A DNA stretch of 24,983 nt from NCBI GenBank assembly GCA_003455565.1, contig DMQW01000461.1, positions 1-24,983 of the forward strand. Direction: 5' to 3'. Of this stretch, positions 7,726 to 15,522 are shown in pieces (within the stretch, counting starts at the first letter, position 1; each line of letters begins with the position of its first letter). This DNA is from Limisphaerales bacterium (GTDB lineage Bacteria > Verrucomicrobiota > Verrucomicrobiia > Limisphaerales > UBA11358). The notes beneath the pieces are model-generated. The model was not told the DNA's origin. It saw only the letters and a list, made by a program, of their open reading frames with translations, and did no database searches. The translations under genes and the position numbers were made by a program.

Positions 7726-9912
7726 ATGGATCAAGTTACAACTTCTGCGGCTCCCGAAGCCAGACTGCACTTTTTGGATTACTGGCGCGTGATTCGCATC
7801 CGCAAGGCGATCATCATCACGGTCTTCCTCATCACGGCTATTATTGCGACGGCGGTGACCCTTATCTTGCCTGAATCCTACGCCAGCACTGCCCGCATCA
7901 AGGTGGAGAATGAAGGTGGAATTGTTTCGGGCATGGGGAATTCGCCGGCCGCAACCTCGTTTGGTTATGATCCTTACTTTATCCAGACAACCTTCGAAAT
8001 CATGCAATCGCAGCTCGTCTTGAGCAACGTCATTGCGACCATGAACCTTAATGTTGAATGGGGTAAAAAGTATAACAACGGCGAAACGCTCAAAACCACC
8101 GAGACGATGGAGATTCTCAAGCAACGCATGGGACTCGTCCCGGTGCGCAATACCAAGCTGATTTCCATCACGGTTTATAGCGATGACAAGAAGGAGGCCG
8201 CTGATTTGGCCAATAGCATCGCGGAGGCTTACCGAACCTACCGTATTCAGACTTCGCAGCAGCAGGCGACCACCGGGCTGGAGGTGTATCAAACGCAGTA
8301 TTTGGAGGAATCCAATCGGATTGAGATGTTGCAGGCAAACGTGGATAATCTCCGGCGCACCCTTGATATTAACAATGGCACGGCTTCCAGCCCGGAGCCT
8401 GAATTGACCGTGGAACAACTACGAAGCTATCAAGCTCAAAAACTTGAAAGCGAGCAGGCATACAACGTATCGCTGGTGCAGCTTCAGGATCTTCAAACCA
8501 TTCAGCAGACCAATCAGAGCAAACTTCGTGACGTGCTGCCCGGGGTGGTTTCTGATGCCGAACTCGGCAGCCTGCTCGCCCAATATCACGAAGCGCAACG
8601 CAAAATCGCCGCGTTGAAGGTTGATTATTCACCCGCCAACCTGGACGTGACCCGCGTCCAGACGCTGATTGATACCTTGGACGGACAGATCATTGATCGC
8701 GTTGCCGGCATCATGGTGACTCTGCAGAGCCAGGTGAATTCCAAAAAAGCTTCGCTTGATTCGCTGGTTCAACAAGTTGAAGAGGCCAAGCAAAAAGATC
8801 ACGACAATGCCACCAAAAACCAGCCTTACTACGACGAGAAACGCAAACTGGATCAATTGCTGGACAGCCATAAACTGCTTTATACAAAAATTGTCATTGA
8901 TACGATTGACGCCCAAATTCCCAAGACCACCATGGTTGAGGTCATTGACAGGGCTGAACCCGGCAAGGCACCGGTCAAGCCCAACAAGACCCTTAACATA
9001 ACGCTCGGCCTGATTTTTGGCTTGATCATGGGCGTCGGCCTGGCCTTCTTCATCGAGTATCTTGATACCAGCGTGAAAACCATTGACGACGTTGAGCGAA
9101 CCTTCCAAGCACCCGTCCTTGGCGTCATTCCGCAAAACATCGGCTATCTCCTCGAGGAGGGGGCTGAAAGCAAACATGCCGAGGCCTATCGCGTTCTGCG
9201 GACAAACCTCCTGTTCTCGCGCAAGGACGAAAAACTCAATACCATCGTCATCGTCAGTGCCGGTGCCGGCGAAGGCAAGTCCACGACGACCATCAATCTT
9301 TCTACGGTATTTGCCCAGGCTGGCAACCGCGTTCTGATTGTGGATTCCGATTTGCGCCGCCCGACGCTCCACAAATTATTCAAGGTGGCGAACAATCTTG
9401 GCCTCACTAATTATCTGCTCAAGCAAAACACCGTTGTTGAAGTCGTGCAGACCACCTCCGTGCCCAATCTCGATTTCATGGCCAGCGGCAAGCTGCCCAG
9501 CAGCTCGATGGGCATTCTCGGTTCCGCGCAGATGAAGGAGTTGATTGCCGAACTCAAGCAGCGCTACGATTTTATCTTCTTTGACTCACCGCCCATCCTT
9601 GGTGTCAGCGACGCCTCCATTCTGGCCAGCGAAGTTGACCTCGTCATGCAGGTCATCCAATACCGTCGCTACCCGCAACCAATGACCATCCGCGCCAAGC
9701 AGATGATTGAAAAAGTCGGCGGCAACTTCGTCGGCATGGTTCTCAACAACATCAACATGTCGCAGGACGAGGGCTATTATTACTACAGCGGCTATTACCA
9801 CGATTATTACTACTCGCGTGATCCCAGCGAACAGGAAGCTGAAGCAAAGAAGGCTGACCTCGCCGCCAAAGGGCCCGGCGACACCGAGGTCAACATCAAA
9901 CAAAAGTATTAA
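7726..9912 (+). CDS. Wzc-like polysaccharide co-polymerase with bacterial tyrosine autokinase domain
   Basis: This 728-residue inner-membrane protein combines a Wzz-type chain-length domain with a BY-kinase. TM1 (about 28-48) and TM2 (about 424-444, preceded by the proline-containing PVKPNKTLN) flank a periplasmic part with predicted coiled coils (about 180-370). The cytoplasmic kinase carries Walker A SAGAGEGKST (about 511-520), Walker A' VLIVDSDLRRP (536-546) and Walker B FIFFDSPP (616-623). The C-terminus holds the tyrosine cluster YYYYSGYYHDYYYS (684-697), the usual autophosphorylation tail. Cycling of phosphorylation controls polymer length and export. The gene lies between the barrel gene and a Wza-like lipoprotein gene, consistent with one trans-envelope machine. 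Glycosyltransferases, a Wzy polymerase and a Wzx flippase are absent from this window and must be encoded elsewhere. No Shine-Dalgarno sequence precedes the ATG. Confidence 0.93.
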   Translation: MDQVTTSAAPEARLHFLDYWRVIRIRKAIIITVFLITAIIATAVTLILPESYASTARIKVENEGGIVSGMGNSPAATSFGYDPYFIQTTFEIMQSQLVLSNVIATMNLNVEWGKKYNNGETLKTTETMEILKQRMGLVPVRNTKLISITVYSDDKKEAADLANSIAEAYRTYRIQTSQQQATTGLEVYQTQYLEESNRIEMLQANVDNLRRTLDINNGTASSPEPELTVEQLRSYQAQKLESEQAYNVSLVQLQDLQTIQQTNQSKLRDVLPGVVSDAELGSLLAQYHEAQRKIAALKVDYSPANLDVTRVQTLIDTLDGQIIDRVAGIMVTLQSQVNSKKASLDSLVQQVEEAKQKDHDNATKNQPYYDEKRKLDQLLDSHKLLYTKIVIDTIDAQIPKTTMVEVIDRAEPGKAPVKPNKTLNITLGLIFGLIMGVGLAFFIEYLDTSVKTIDDVERTFQAPVLGVIPQNIGYLLEEGAESKHAEAYRVLRTNLLFSRKDEKLNTIVIVSAGAGEGKSTTTINLSTVFAQAGNRVLIVDSDLRRPTLHKLFKVANNLGLTNYLLKQNTVVEVVQTTSVPNLDFMASGKLPSSSMGILGSAQMKELIAELKQRYDFIFFDSPPILGVSDASILASEVDLVMQVIQYRRYPQPMTIRAKQMIEKVGGNFVGMVLNNINMSQDEGYYYYSGYYHDYYYSRDPSEQEAEAKKADLAAKGPGDTEVNIKQKY

Positions 9913-9945
9913 TAGATCGTTCAGATCCCCAAGTATTTATTGCCG

Positions 9946-10566
9946 ATGAAATCAAAATCATTTCGCTTGTTGCGCCGAAGCCTGTTGCTCATTTTACCTT
10001 TGCTCCTGTTTGCCCTTGCGGGTTGCTCCACCACTGATAATAACGCCGTCATGGCTGCGCCCGGATCGGATTACAGTGGTCCTGACTCCGTCGCCCGGCT
10101 GCACATCGGCGATGCCGTCACCATCACCTTTGACGGGCTGCCGGATCCGATTACTCCGCACGAGGAGATTATCAGGGAAGATGGCACCATTAACTTGCCG
10201 GATGTCGGGCGCGTCAAAGCCGCTGGCCGGACCGCTGGTGAATTACAGGACGCCATCCATGCACTCTACGTTCCCCAAATTTATACCCATCTGACCGTCA
10301 CCGTGAAAGTTGGCGACCGGGTGTTTTACGTCCGTGGTGAAGTCCATGACCCCGGACGCCAGATTTACGCCGGCCCGATGACCGTCTCCAAAGCCATCAC
10401 CTCCGCAAAGGACTTTACCGACTTTGCCAACCGCAGCAAAGTCTGGCTCACCCGCGCCAATGGCCAGCGTTTCAAGTTAAATTGCGATGCCATCCTCAAC
10501 GGCCAAGCCCCTGATCCGCCCGTTTATCCCGGCGACCAAATTGAAGTCAGCCGCCGCCTTTTCTGA
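9946..10566 (+). CDS. Wza-like polysaccharide export lipoprotein
   Basis: A 206-residue protein with a lipoprotein signal sequence: charged N-terminus, leucine-rich core and lipobox LAGC with C27 as the lipidated residue. Residues about 50-115 form a polysaccharide export domain (RLHIGDAVTITFDGLPD, EEIIREDGTINLPDVGRVKAAGRTAGEL). An SLBB-type domain follows (VFYVRGEVHDPGRQIYAGPMT to VYPGDQIEVSRRLF). It would build the outer-membrane/periplasmic channel that receives polymer from the Wzc-like protein. It is shorter than E. coli Wza (~380 residues): only one SLBB unit is present and the C-terminal membrane helix is missing, so the barrel protein upstream may provide the pore. ATG at 9946 is preferred over TTG at 9940. 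Its stop overlaps the next start by one base (TGATG). Confidence 0.9.
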   Translation: MKSKSFRLLRRSLLLILPLLLFALAGCSTTDNNAVMAAPGSDYSGPDSVARLHIGDAVTITFDGLPDPITPHEEIIREDGTINLPDVGRVKAAGRTAGELQDAIHALYVPQIYTHLTVTVKVGDRVFYVRGEVHDPGRQIYAGPMTVSKAITSAKDFTDFANRSKVWLTRANGQRFKLNCDAILNGQAPDPPVYPGDQIEVSRRLF

Positions 10567-10955
10567 TGGTTCAACTCCGCATTATTTCCGGCACAAGGGC
10601 GGGCGACCTCCGGGTCATCCGCCATTTTCCTTTTCGCGTCGGCCGTTCGGTCGAAAATGATTTGTGCCTGGAGGATGCCGGAGTCTGGGAAAACCACCTC
10701 ACGCTGGAATTTCAGAAAAACGAAGGCTTCATCCTCCAGGCCGCGCCCGACGCTTTCGCGGCCATCAACGAAGAACCGCAAACCTCCGCGCGGCTTCGCA
10801 ACGGCGACATCATCTCCTTCGGCTCCGCCAAAATCCAATTTTGGCTCGCCGCCCCGCGCCAGCGCGGACTGCGCCTCCGGGAATTTTTCGTATGGGTGCT
10901 GCTCACCGCCGTCACAATTTTACAACTGGCGTTGATCTACTCTTTACTGAAGTAA
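10566..10955 (+). CDS. Small FHA-like domain protein with C-terminal membrane anchor
   Basis: This 129-residue protein is translationally coupled to the export lipoprotein gene (one-base overlap). Residues about 1-95 read like a forkhead-associated domain: FRVGRSVENDLCLED (G26, R27, N31, D32), GVWENHLTLEF (H45), INEEPQ, and LRNGDIISFGSAKIQFWLA. The Ser of the phosphothreonine-binding SxxH motif is replaced (W42 in WENH), so binding may be weakened or altered. Residues about 108-126 (VWVLLTAVTILQLALIYSLL) form one transmembrane helix, leaving the domain cytoplasmic if the C-terminus faces out. Next to a tyrosine autokinase, a regulatory or scaffolding role in polysaccharide export is an inference. 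It converges with purH 16 bases downstream. Confidence 0.7.
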   Translation: MVQLRIISGTRAGDLRVIRHFPFRVGRSVENDLCLEDAGVWENHLTLEFQKNEGFILQAAPDAFAAINEEPQTSARLRNGDIISFGSAKIQFWLAAPRQRGLRLREFFVWVLLTAVTILQLALIYSLLK

Positions 10956-10971
10956 TCTTCGGCAAAATTCT

Positions 10972-12519
10972 TCAATGCCGGAAATGCCGCGCGCCGGTGA
11001 ACGCCATCGCCATCCCGCGTTCATCCGCCGCCGCGATGACTTCGGCATCCTTCACTGAACCGCCCGGCTGAATCGCCGCCGTCGCGCCTCCGTCCGCCGC
11101 CGCGATGAGTCCGTCGGGAAATGGGAAAAACGCATCGCTGCAAACCACGCTGCCGGTCAGCGAAAGTTTTGCCTCACCCGCCTTCCACACCGCGATGCGG
11201 CTCGAATCCACGCGGCTCATCTGGCCTGCGCCCGTGCCGAGCGTCCGGCCTTCGCTGCAATACAAAATCGCATTCGACTTCAAATGCTTCACCACGCGCC
11301 AGCCGAACAGCATCGCGCGCAACTCCGCTTCCGTCGGCTGCCGCTTCGTCACAATTTTCAACTCGGCGACCGTTGTCGTTTTCAAATCGCGTTGCTGCAA
11401 TAAAAATGAATCTGCGCCCACGCTCCGAACGTCCCAAGGCCGTGCCGATAAAGGACATTTCGTGATTTGCAGCAACCGCAGATTTTTCTTCTTCTGCAAA
11501 ATTTCCAGCGCTTCCGCCGTGAATTCCGGCGCGACGATGACCTCGCTGAAAATTTCCGCGATGGCCGCCGCGCACGCCCCGTCGAGCGGCTGATTGACCG
11601 CGATGATGCCGCCGAACGGCGCCTGCTTGTCCGTGACAAACGCCTTGTCCCACGCCGCGCGCAGGTTAGCGCCCTGGCCGACGCCGCACGGATTCGTGTG
11701 TTTCAAAATCGCCAACGTCGGCACGTCATTACGAAATTCGGCGATGAGCGCTGTCGCAGCGGTTAAATCCAAAATGTTGTTGTAAGAAAGTTCCTTGCCT
11801 TGAAGCTGCTTGAAAAATTCATGGAACTTGCCGTAAAGTGCCGCCGTCTGATGCGGATTCTCGCCGTAGCGCAACGGCTGCGCCAGCGGCGCGGAAATGG
11901 TCAGCACTTGCGGCAATGAATTTTTGTCGGCGGCAAATTCCTTTTGCAGATGCGCGGCGATGGCTGCGTCGTAGGCCGCCGTGCGCGCGAAAACTTTCGC
12001 CGCCAGTTGACGGCGCAGTTCCAAGGTCGTGTTGCCGTTCGCAGAAATTTGCTCGGCCACTTCGGCGTAGTCGAACGGATCAACGACGACCGTCACGCTG
12101 TCGTGATTTTTCGCCGCGCTGCGGAGCATTGAAGGCCCGCCGATGTCAATGTTTTCAATGGCATCGTCCAGGCTGACGTTCGGCTTGGCGACCGTCGCCT
12201 CGAACGGATAAAGATTCACCACGACCAGATCAATCGGCGAAATTCCATGCGCTTTCACCGCCGCCTCGTGCGTGGCGTTGCCGCGAATGTAGAGCAAACC
12301 GCCGTGGACTTTCGGGTGCAACGTCTTCACGCGGCCATCAAGCATTTCGGGAAAGCCGGTGTATTCGCTGATGTCCTTCACCGCGAGGCCGGCTTCGCGC
12401 AAGGTTTTGGCGGTGCCGCCGGTGGAAATTAATTCGACGCCGTGGCTGGCGAGAATCTGGGCGAATGGAACCAGTCCGGTTTTATCGGAAACGGAGAGCA
12501 GAGCACGATGGATTTTCAC
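10972..12519 (-). CDS. purH: Bifunctional AICAR formyltransferase / IMP cyclohydrolase
   Basis: PurH carries out the last two steps of de novo IMP synthesis: formyl transfer from 10-formyl-THF to AICAR, then ring closure of FAICAR. The N-terminal MGS-like cyclohydrolase domain is clear (HRALLSVSDKTGLVPFAQIL, ISTGGTAKTLREAG, DGRVKTLHPKVHGGLL, NLYPFEATVAK, IDIGGPSMLRSAAKN). The transformylase domain includes LRYGENPHQTAALYG, SYNNILDLTAA, ILKHTNPCGVGQ and the end SVVCSDAFFPFPDG...GARHFRH. The length of about 515 residues is normal. The frame remains open to a TTG at 12606, but homologues begin close to the KIHRALLSVSDKTG block, so GTG at 12519 (or GTG at 12528) is the likelier start. It lies downstream of the TolC-like gene on the same strand. 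Confidence 0.95.
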   Translation of the reverse strand: MKIHRALLSVSDKTGLVPFAQILASHGVELISTGGTAKTLREAGLAVKDISEYTGFPEMLDGRVKTLHPKVHGGLLYIRGNATHEAAVKAHGISPIDLVVVNLYPFEATVAKPNVSLDDAIENIDIGGPSMLRSAAKNHDSVTVVVDPFDYAEVAEQISANGNTTLELRRQLAAKVFARTAAYDAAIAAHLQKEFAADKNSLPQVLTISAPLAQPLRYGENPHQTAALYGKFHEFFKQLQGKELSYNNILDLTAATALIAEFRNDVPTLAILKHTNPCGVGQGANLRAAWDKAFVTDKQAPFGGIIAVNQPLDGACAAAIAEIFSEVIVAPEFTAEALEILQKKKNLRLLQITKCPLSARPWDVRSVGADSFLLQQRDLKTTTVAELKIVTKRQPTEAELRAMLFGWRVVKHLKSNAILYCSEGRTLGTGAGQMSRVDSSRIAVWKAGEAKLSLTGSVVCSDAFFPFPDGLIAAADGGATAAIQPGGSVKDAEVIAAADERGMAMAFTGARHFRH

Positions 12520-12624
12520 GCGCGACACAATCCACGGAGCAACCGCCGCCGTCAATCGGCAAATTGGTTTTTGAGTAACAATTTTTGCCGCGCGCGTTGG
12601 TTGCAATGGCCGTTTGAACTGAAA

Positions 12625-13962
12625 TTATTTTGCCGGCGCAAGGTCGGCGCCGATGGCGCGTTCGAGTTTGGCGCGGGCGGCGGTGTAATCGTGCAACGCC
12701 TGGATCTGCGTCGTGCGCGCCTGCGTGAGCGAAGTTTCGGCGTCGAGCACGTCGAGCTGCGTGCCGGTGCCGGCATCGGTGCGCGCTTTGGCTTCGCGCA
12801 AGGCTTCGTCGGCCTGTTCCTGAACTTTGGCTTGCGAATCCAAAACTTCCTTCGCCTCGATGAAATCGGAATAAGCCACGCGGACCTGAAGTTCAATCTG
12901 GCGACCTTCGTCAGTCAAATCGGTCTTTGATCTTTCATAAAGCGCTTTGGCTTGGACCACTTTGCCATACGTTAGCAGCCCGTCAAAAATGGCCCAATTC
13001 ATCTGCGCCCCGGCGTTCCAACCGTGAATGTCATGGTCCAGCTCAATCGGCGGTGTAAATTGCGCATTATACCAGTTGTAACCGGCGAAAAGCTGGACGG
13101 TCGGTTTGTAACCTGACTTGGCGCTGACGATGTTGAGATTTTGCAATTCCACCGTTTTGCGCAGAGCAACGAGTTCGGTGCGCTTGGTGAGCGCCTGTTG
13201 AATGGCGTCGGGCAGATTCACTTCATACGGCGCGGCTTCGAGAACGTCGGTCAAATTCAACGGAATGTTTTCCCAGATGTCGCGCGGCAGATTGTAGCCG
13301 AGCAGATTGGCCAGATTATTTTTGGCGATGCGATACTGGTTGCGGGCGCGGATTAAATTCGGACGCTCGTTGGCGACGGCAACTTCGGCGCGCAGCACAT
13401 TAAATTTTGGAACCGTGCCCGCGTCGAGGCGATGCTGCTGATCTTCGAGTTCCTTTTGCAACAAATTCACCGAGGCTTCGTGAACCGTGATTTGTTGTGC
13501 CGCCAGCAGTGTGTCGTAATACGCGAGCCGCACGGCGAGCAACGTGTCGGCGACGGAAGTCTGGTATTGTGCCAGCGCCTGCTGTTTCGTGGCGTCAGCC
13601 GCGCGGATGGCCGCAACCAATTTCCCGCCTTCATAAATGGATTGCACGATCTGGATGCCCGCGTTCCAATTTTCGTTCGGCTGGGTGGAGCCGAAAAAAC
13701 CTTCAATCGCACTTGGGTCGGTGTCTTTATATTGGCCGCTCGCCTGCACATGCGGCAACGCCACTGCGCGGGTCTGCACCACCACGCCGTGCACCGCTTC
13801 GAGATCATTTTTAGCCTTTAAAATCGAGGCATTTTGCTGGAGCGTGGTGTTGAGCGCGTCCGTCAATGACAGCGGTCGCACGAGCCACGCCGCGTTGGTG
13901 TCGGCAGCAGCAATGGCAAAAGTGAAACCGAGAAACAGGGACAACATCGTCAATTTTTTCAT
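12625..13962 (-). CDS. TolC-like outer-membrane efflux channel (OEP family)
   Basis: A 445-residue protein with a signal peptide (MKKLTMLSLFLGFTFAIAAADT) and the two repeated OEP domains of TolC-family trimeric channels. The first starts PLSLTDALNTTLQQNASIL at about 30; the second starts NLPDAIQQALTKRTELVALR near 240. Each holds long heptad-like helices (ADTLLAVRLAYYDTLLAAQQ; KTDLTDEGRQIELQVRVAYSDFIEAKEVLDSQ). TolC proteins form the outer-membrane conduit for tripartite exporters. The gene is divergent from an HlyD-type adaptor gene with about 97 bases between start codons, so the adaptor, ATPase and permease next door are its likely partners. A palindrome in that gap may be a shared operator. 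Confidence 0.92.
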   Translation of the reverse strand: MKKLTMLSLFLGFTFAIAAADTNAAWLVRPLSLTDALNTTLQQNASILKAKNDLEAVHGVVVQTRAVALPHVQASGQYKDTDPSAIEGFFGSTQPNENWNAGIQIVQSIYEGGKLVAAIRAADATKQQALAQYQTSVADTLLAVRLAYYDTLLAAQQITVHEASVNLLQKELEDQQHRLDAGTVPKFNVLRAEVAVANERPNLIRARNQYRIAKNNLANLLGYNLPRDIWENIPLNLTDVLEAAPYEVNLPDAIQQALTKRTELVALRKTVELQNLNIVSAKSGYKPTVQLFAGYNWYNAQFTPPIELDHDIHGWNAGAQMNWAIFDGLLTYGKVVQAKALYERSKTDLTDEGRQIELQVRVAYSDFIEAKEVLDSQAKVQEQADEALREAKARTDAGTGTQLDVLDAETSLTQARTTQIQALHDYTAARAKLERAIGADLAPAK

Positions 13963-13976
13963 ATCAGCCCGCCCAT

Positions 13977-13992
13977 CCTACCATTCGGTAGG
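13977..13992. promoter_or_regulatory. Palindromic operator candidate CCTACC-N4-GGTAGG between divergent exporter genes
   Basis: CCTACC (13977-13982) and GGTAGG (13987-13992) form a perfect 6-bp inverted repeat around ATTC, 15 bases before the TolC-like start and 68 before the adaptor start. The form and location are what is expected of a TetR-family repressor site controlling both arms of a divergent efflux locus; no regulator gene lies within the window. Confidence 0.5.
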
Positions 13993-14059
13993 TAAAAGTC
14001 TAATCAATCGTTTCGCTCGTCAAAAAAAATTTACGTGCTACCGTCAACCCCAAGTTCGT

Positions 14060-15016
14060 ATGAGAGTTTTTTTGAGCTTAAATCTGTTTGTTTTGGCCGC
14101 CGGGTTGTTTGCCGGTTGCTCGCAAAATCCGACGGACGAATTCCAAGGTTACATCGAGGGTGAATATGTTTATGTCGCTTCCCCGCTTGGTGGCGCGCTC
14201 ACGAATCTGGCCGTCGCGCGCGGCGATTCCGTCAAGACCGGGCAGCCGCTGTTTGAGCTGGAACGGCAGTCCGAATCCGCCGCGCTCGCGCAGGCGGAAA
14301 AAAATCTCACGCAGTCGCAGTCGCAACTGGACGACCTGACGAAAGGCAAACGCCCGACGGAAATCGAGTCGCTCGCCGCGCAATTGGAGCGGGCGCAGGC
14401 GAATTTGAAATTGTCCGCCGCCCAGTTCGCGCGGCGTGAACAGCTCGGCGGTGCCGACGTGGTTTCCAAGGAGGAACTGGACCAGGCCCGCGCGCAGAAC
14501 GACGCGAATCAAGCGCAGGTCAACCAGCTCGCGGCGGATTTGGCGACCGCGAAACTGGGCGGACGCGACGACGCCATCCGCGCCGCGCAGGCCGCTGTCG
14601 AATCGCAACGCGCCGCGCTCGACAAGGCGAAGTGGGCGTTCGATCAGAAACAACAATTCGCTCCGGCAGATGCGGCGGTGCATGACACGTTGTATCGGCA
14701 GGGCGAATTTGTCGCGGCGGGAAATCCCGTGGTGGTTTTGCTGCCGCCGGCGAATTTGAAAGTCCGCTTCTTTGTGCCGCAGGAAAAACTGGCGCAGGTG
14801 AAAATTGGCGGAATGATTTCCGTCAAATGCGACGGCGCGGCGCACGCATTTGTCGCGACGGTGAATTACATCGCCACGCAGGCCGAATACACGCCGCCGG
14901 TGATTTTCAGCCGCGAGAGCCGGGCGAATCTGGTGTTCATGATCGAGGCCAAATTTTCCCCGGCGGATGCGGCGGAACTGCGGCCGGGACAGCCGGTGGA
15001 TGTGGAGTTGAAATGA
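14060..15016 (+). CDS. HlyD/YbhG-type membrane fusion (adaptor) lipoprotein
   Basis: A 318-residue periplasmic adaptor. The N-terminus has a hydrophobic signal with a lipobox-like GLFAGC (C20). The beta-barrel/lipoyl half-motif GYIEGEYVYVASPLGGALTNLAVARGDSVKTGQPLFELE at about 28-65 is followed by a long coiled-coil hairpin (about 70-195, rich in Ala, Gln and Glu) and the second lipoyl half with APADAAVHDTLYRQGEFVAAGNPVVVLLP. The closing barrel ends ELRPGQPVDVELK. It links the inner-membrane ABC permease to a TolC-family channel. E. coli YbhG is the best family comparison. The frame is open far upstream, but ATG at 14060 is the only start that gives a signal peptide. Its TGA overlaps the ATG of the next ORF (ATGA). 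Confidence 0.9.
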   Translation: MRVFLSLNLFVLAAGLFAGCSQNPTDEFQGYIEGEYVYVASPLGGALTNLAVARGDSVKTGQPLFELERQSESAALAQAEKNLTQSQSQLDDLTKGKRPTEIESLAAQLERAQANLKLSAAQFARREQLGGADVVSKEELDQARAQNDANQAQVNQLAADLATAKLGGRDDAIRAAQAAVESQRAALDKAKWAFDQKQQFAPADAAVHDTLYRQGEFVAAGNPVVVLLPPANLKVRFFVPQEKLAQVKIGGMISVKCDGAAHAFVATVNYIATQAEYTPPVIFSRESRANLVFMIEAKFSPADAAELRPGQPVDVELK

Positions 15017-15522
15017 TGCTTGCTGTCATTCGCAAATTAGCTGCACCGTTTCATCCTCTCTTTGCGTGGATATGTGTTTTATTGGCATCACGATTAAAGC
15101 CGCACGCATCGGCTCTTAAACATTTTGGGATTCGCGTAGTTGCGGCCAAGGATTACGGAAGCCAGGATAATCAAGACGATGTTTATACAGCGTTAGTTTT
15201 GTTAAAACAATTCGACGAAGACGAGTTCAACCTGATCAAAAAAAATATTCGCACAATTTTTCTTCATGACATGCTTATATTTGGAGGTGGTTACCAGTCG
15301 ACAGGGCAAATTTGTTTTTTAGATATTCGGAATCTCTCAGGGTGCACTTCGGGAACCATGCCTATTGCCATTGCGGGGAATTTAGTTTATTTCGCCTCAC
15401 TTGTTGAATTCAAAAATCATTTCGGAGTTGGATTCGGAGAAAAGAAAAAGATTAACGCTGAGGAGAAGCAACAACAGGTTGTCGAAAAACTGGTAAAATT
15501 ATTTGTGAATGAGCGCTTCTGA
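15013..15522 (+). CDS. Unknown protein inserted in the ABC exporter operon
   Basis: No family is recognised. The 169-residue product starts at ATG 15013 (overlapping the adaptor stop as ATGA) or ATG 15016 and ends 14 bases inside the ATPase gene, so it is coupled on both sides. It opens with a hydrophobic, weakly signal-like segment (KLAAPFHPLFAWICVLLAS), then a globular part: FGIRVVAAKDYGSQDNQDDVYTA-type helix start, NIRTIFLHDMLIFGGGYQS, GQICFLDIRNLSG, AIAGNLVYFASLVEFKNHFG, and a Lys/Glu-rich end. The layout faintly recalls small proteins in which a strand-GGxY-ldl block precedes a zinc HExxH helix, but no HExxH is present. Base composition is clearly more AT-rich than the adaptor and ATPase genes, suggesting later acquisition. 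Canonical YbhG-F-S-R operons lack such a gene. Confidence 0.6.
   Translation: MMLAVIRKLAAPFHPLFAWICVLLASRLKPHASALKHFGIRVVAAKDYGSQDNQDDVYTALVLLKQFDEDEFNLIKKNIRTIFLHDMLIFGGGYQSTGQICFLDIRNLSGCTSGTMPIAIAGNLVYFASLVEFKNHFGVGFGEKKKINAEEKQQQVVEKLVKLFVNERF

Noticed and set aside
13637..14059. N-terminal extension of the HlyD-type gene into the TolC-like gene
   Set aside because: The extension is antisense to a well-supported gene and would bury the lipoprotein signal peptide that begins at 14060.
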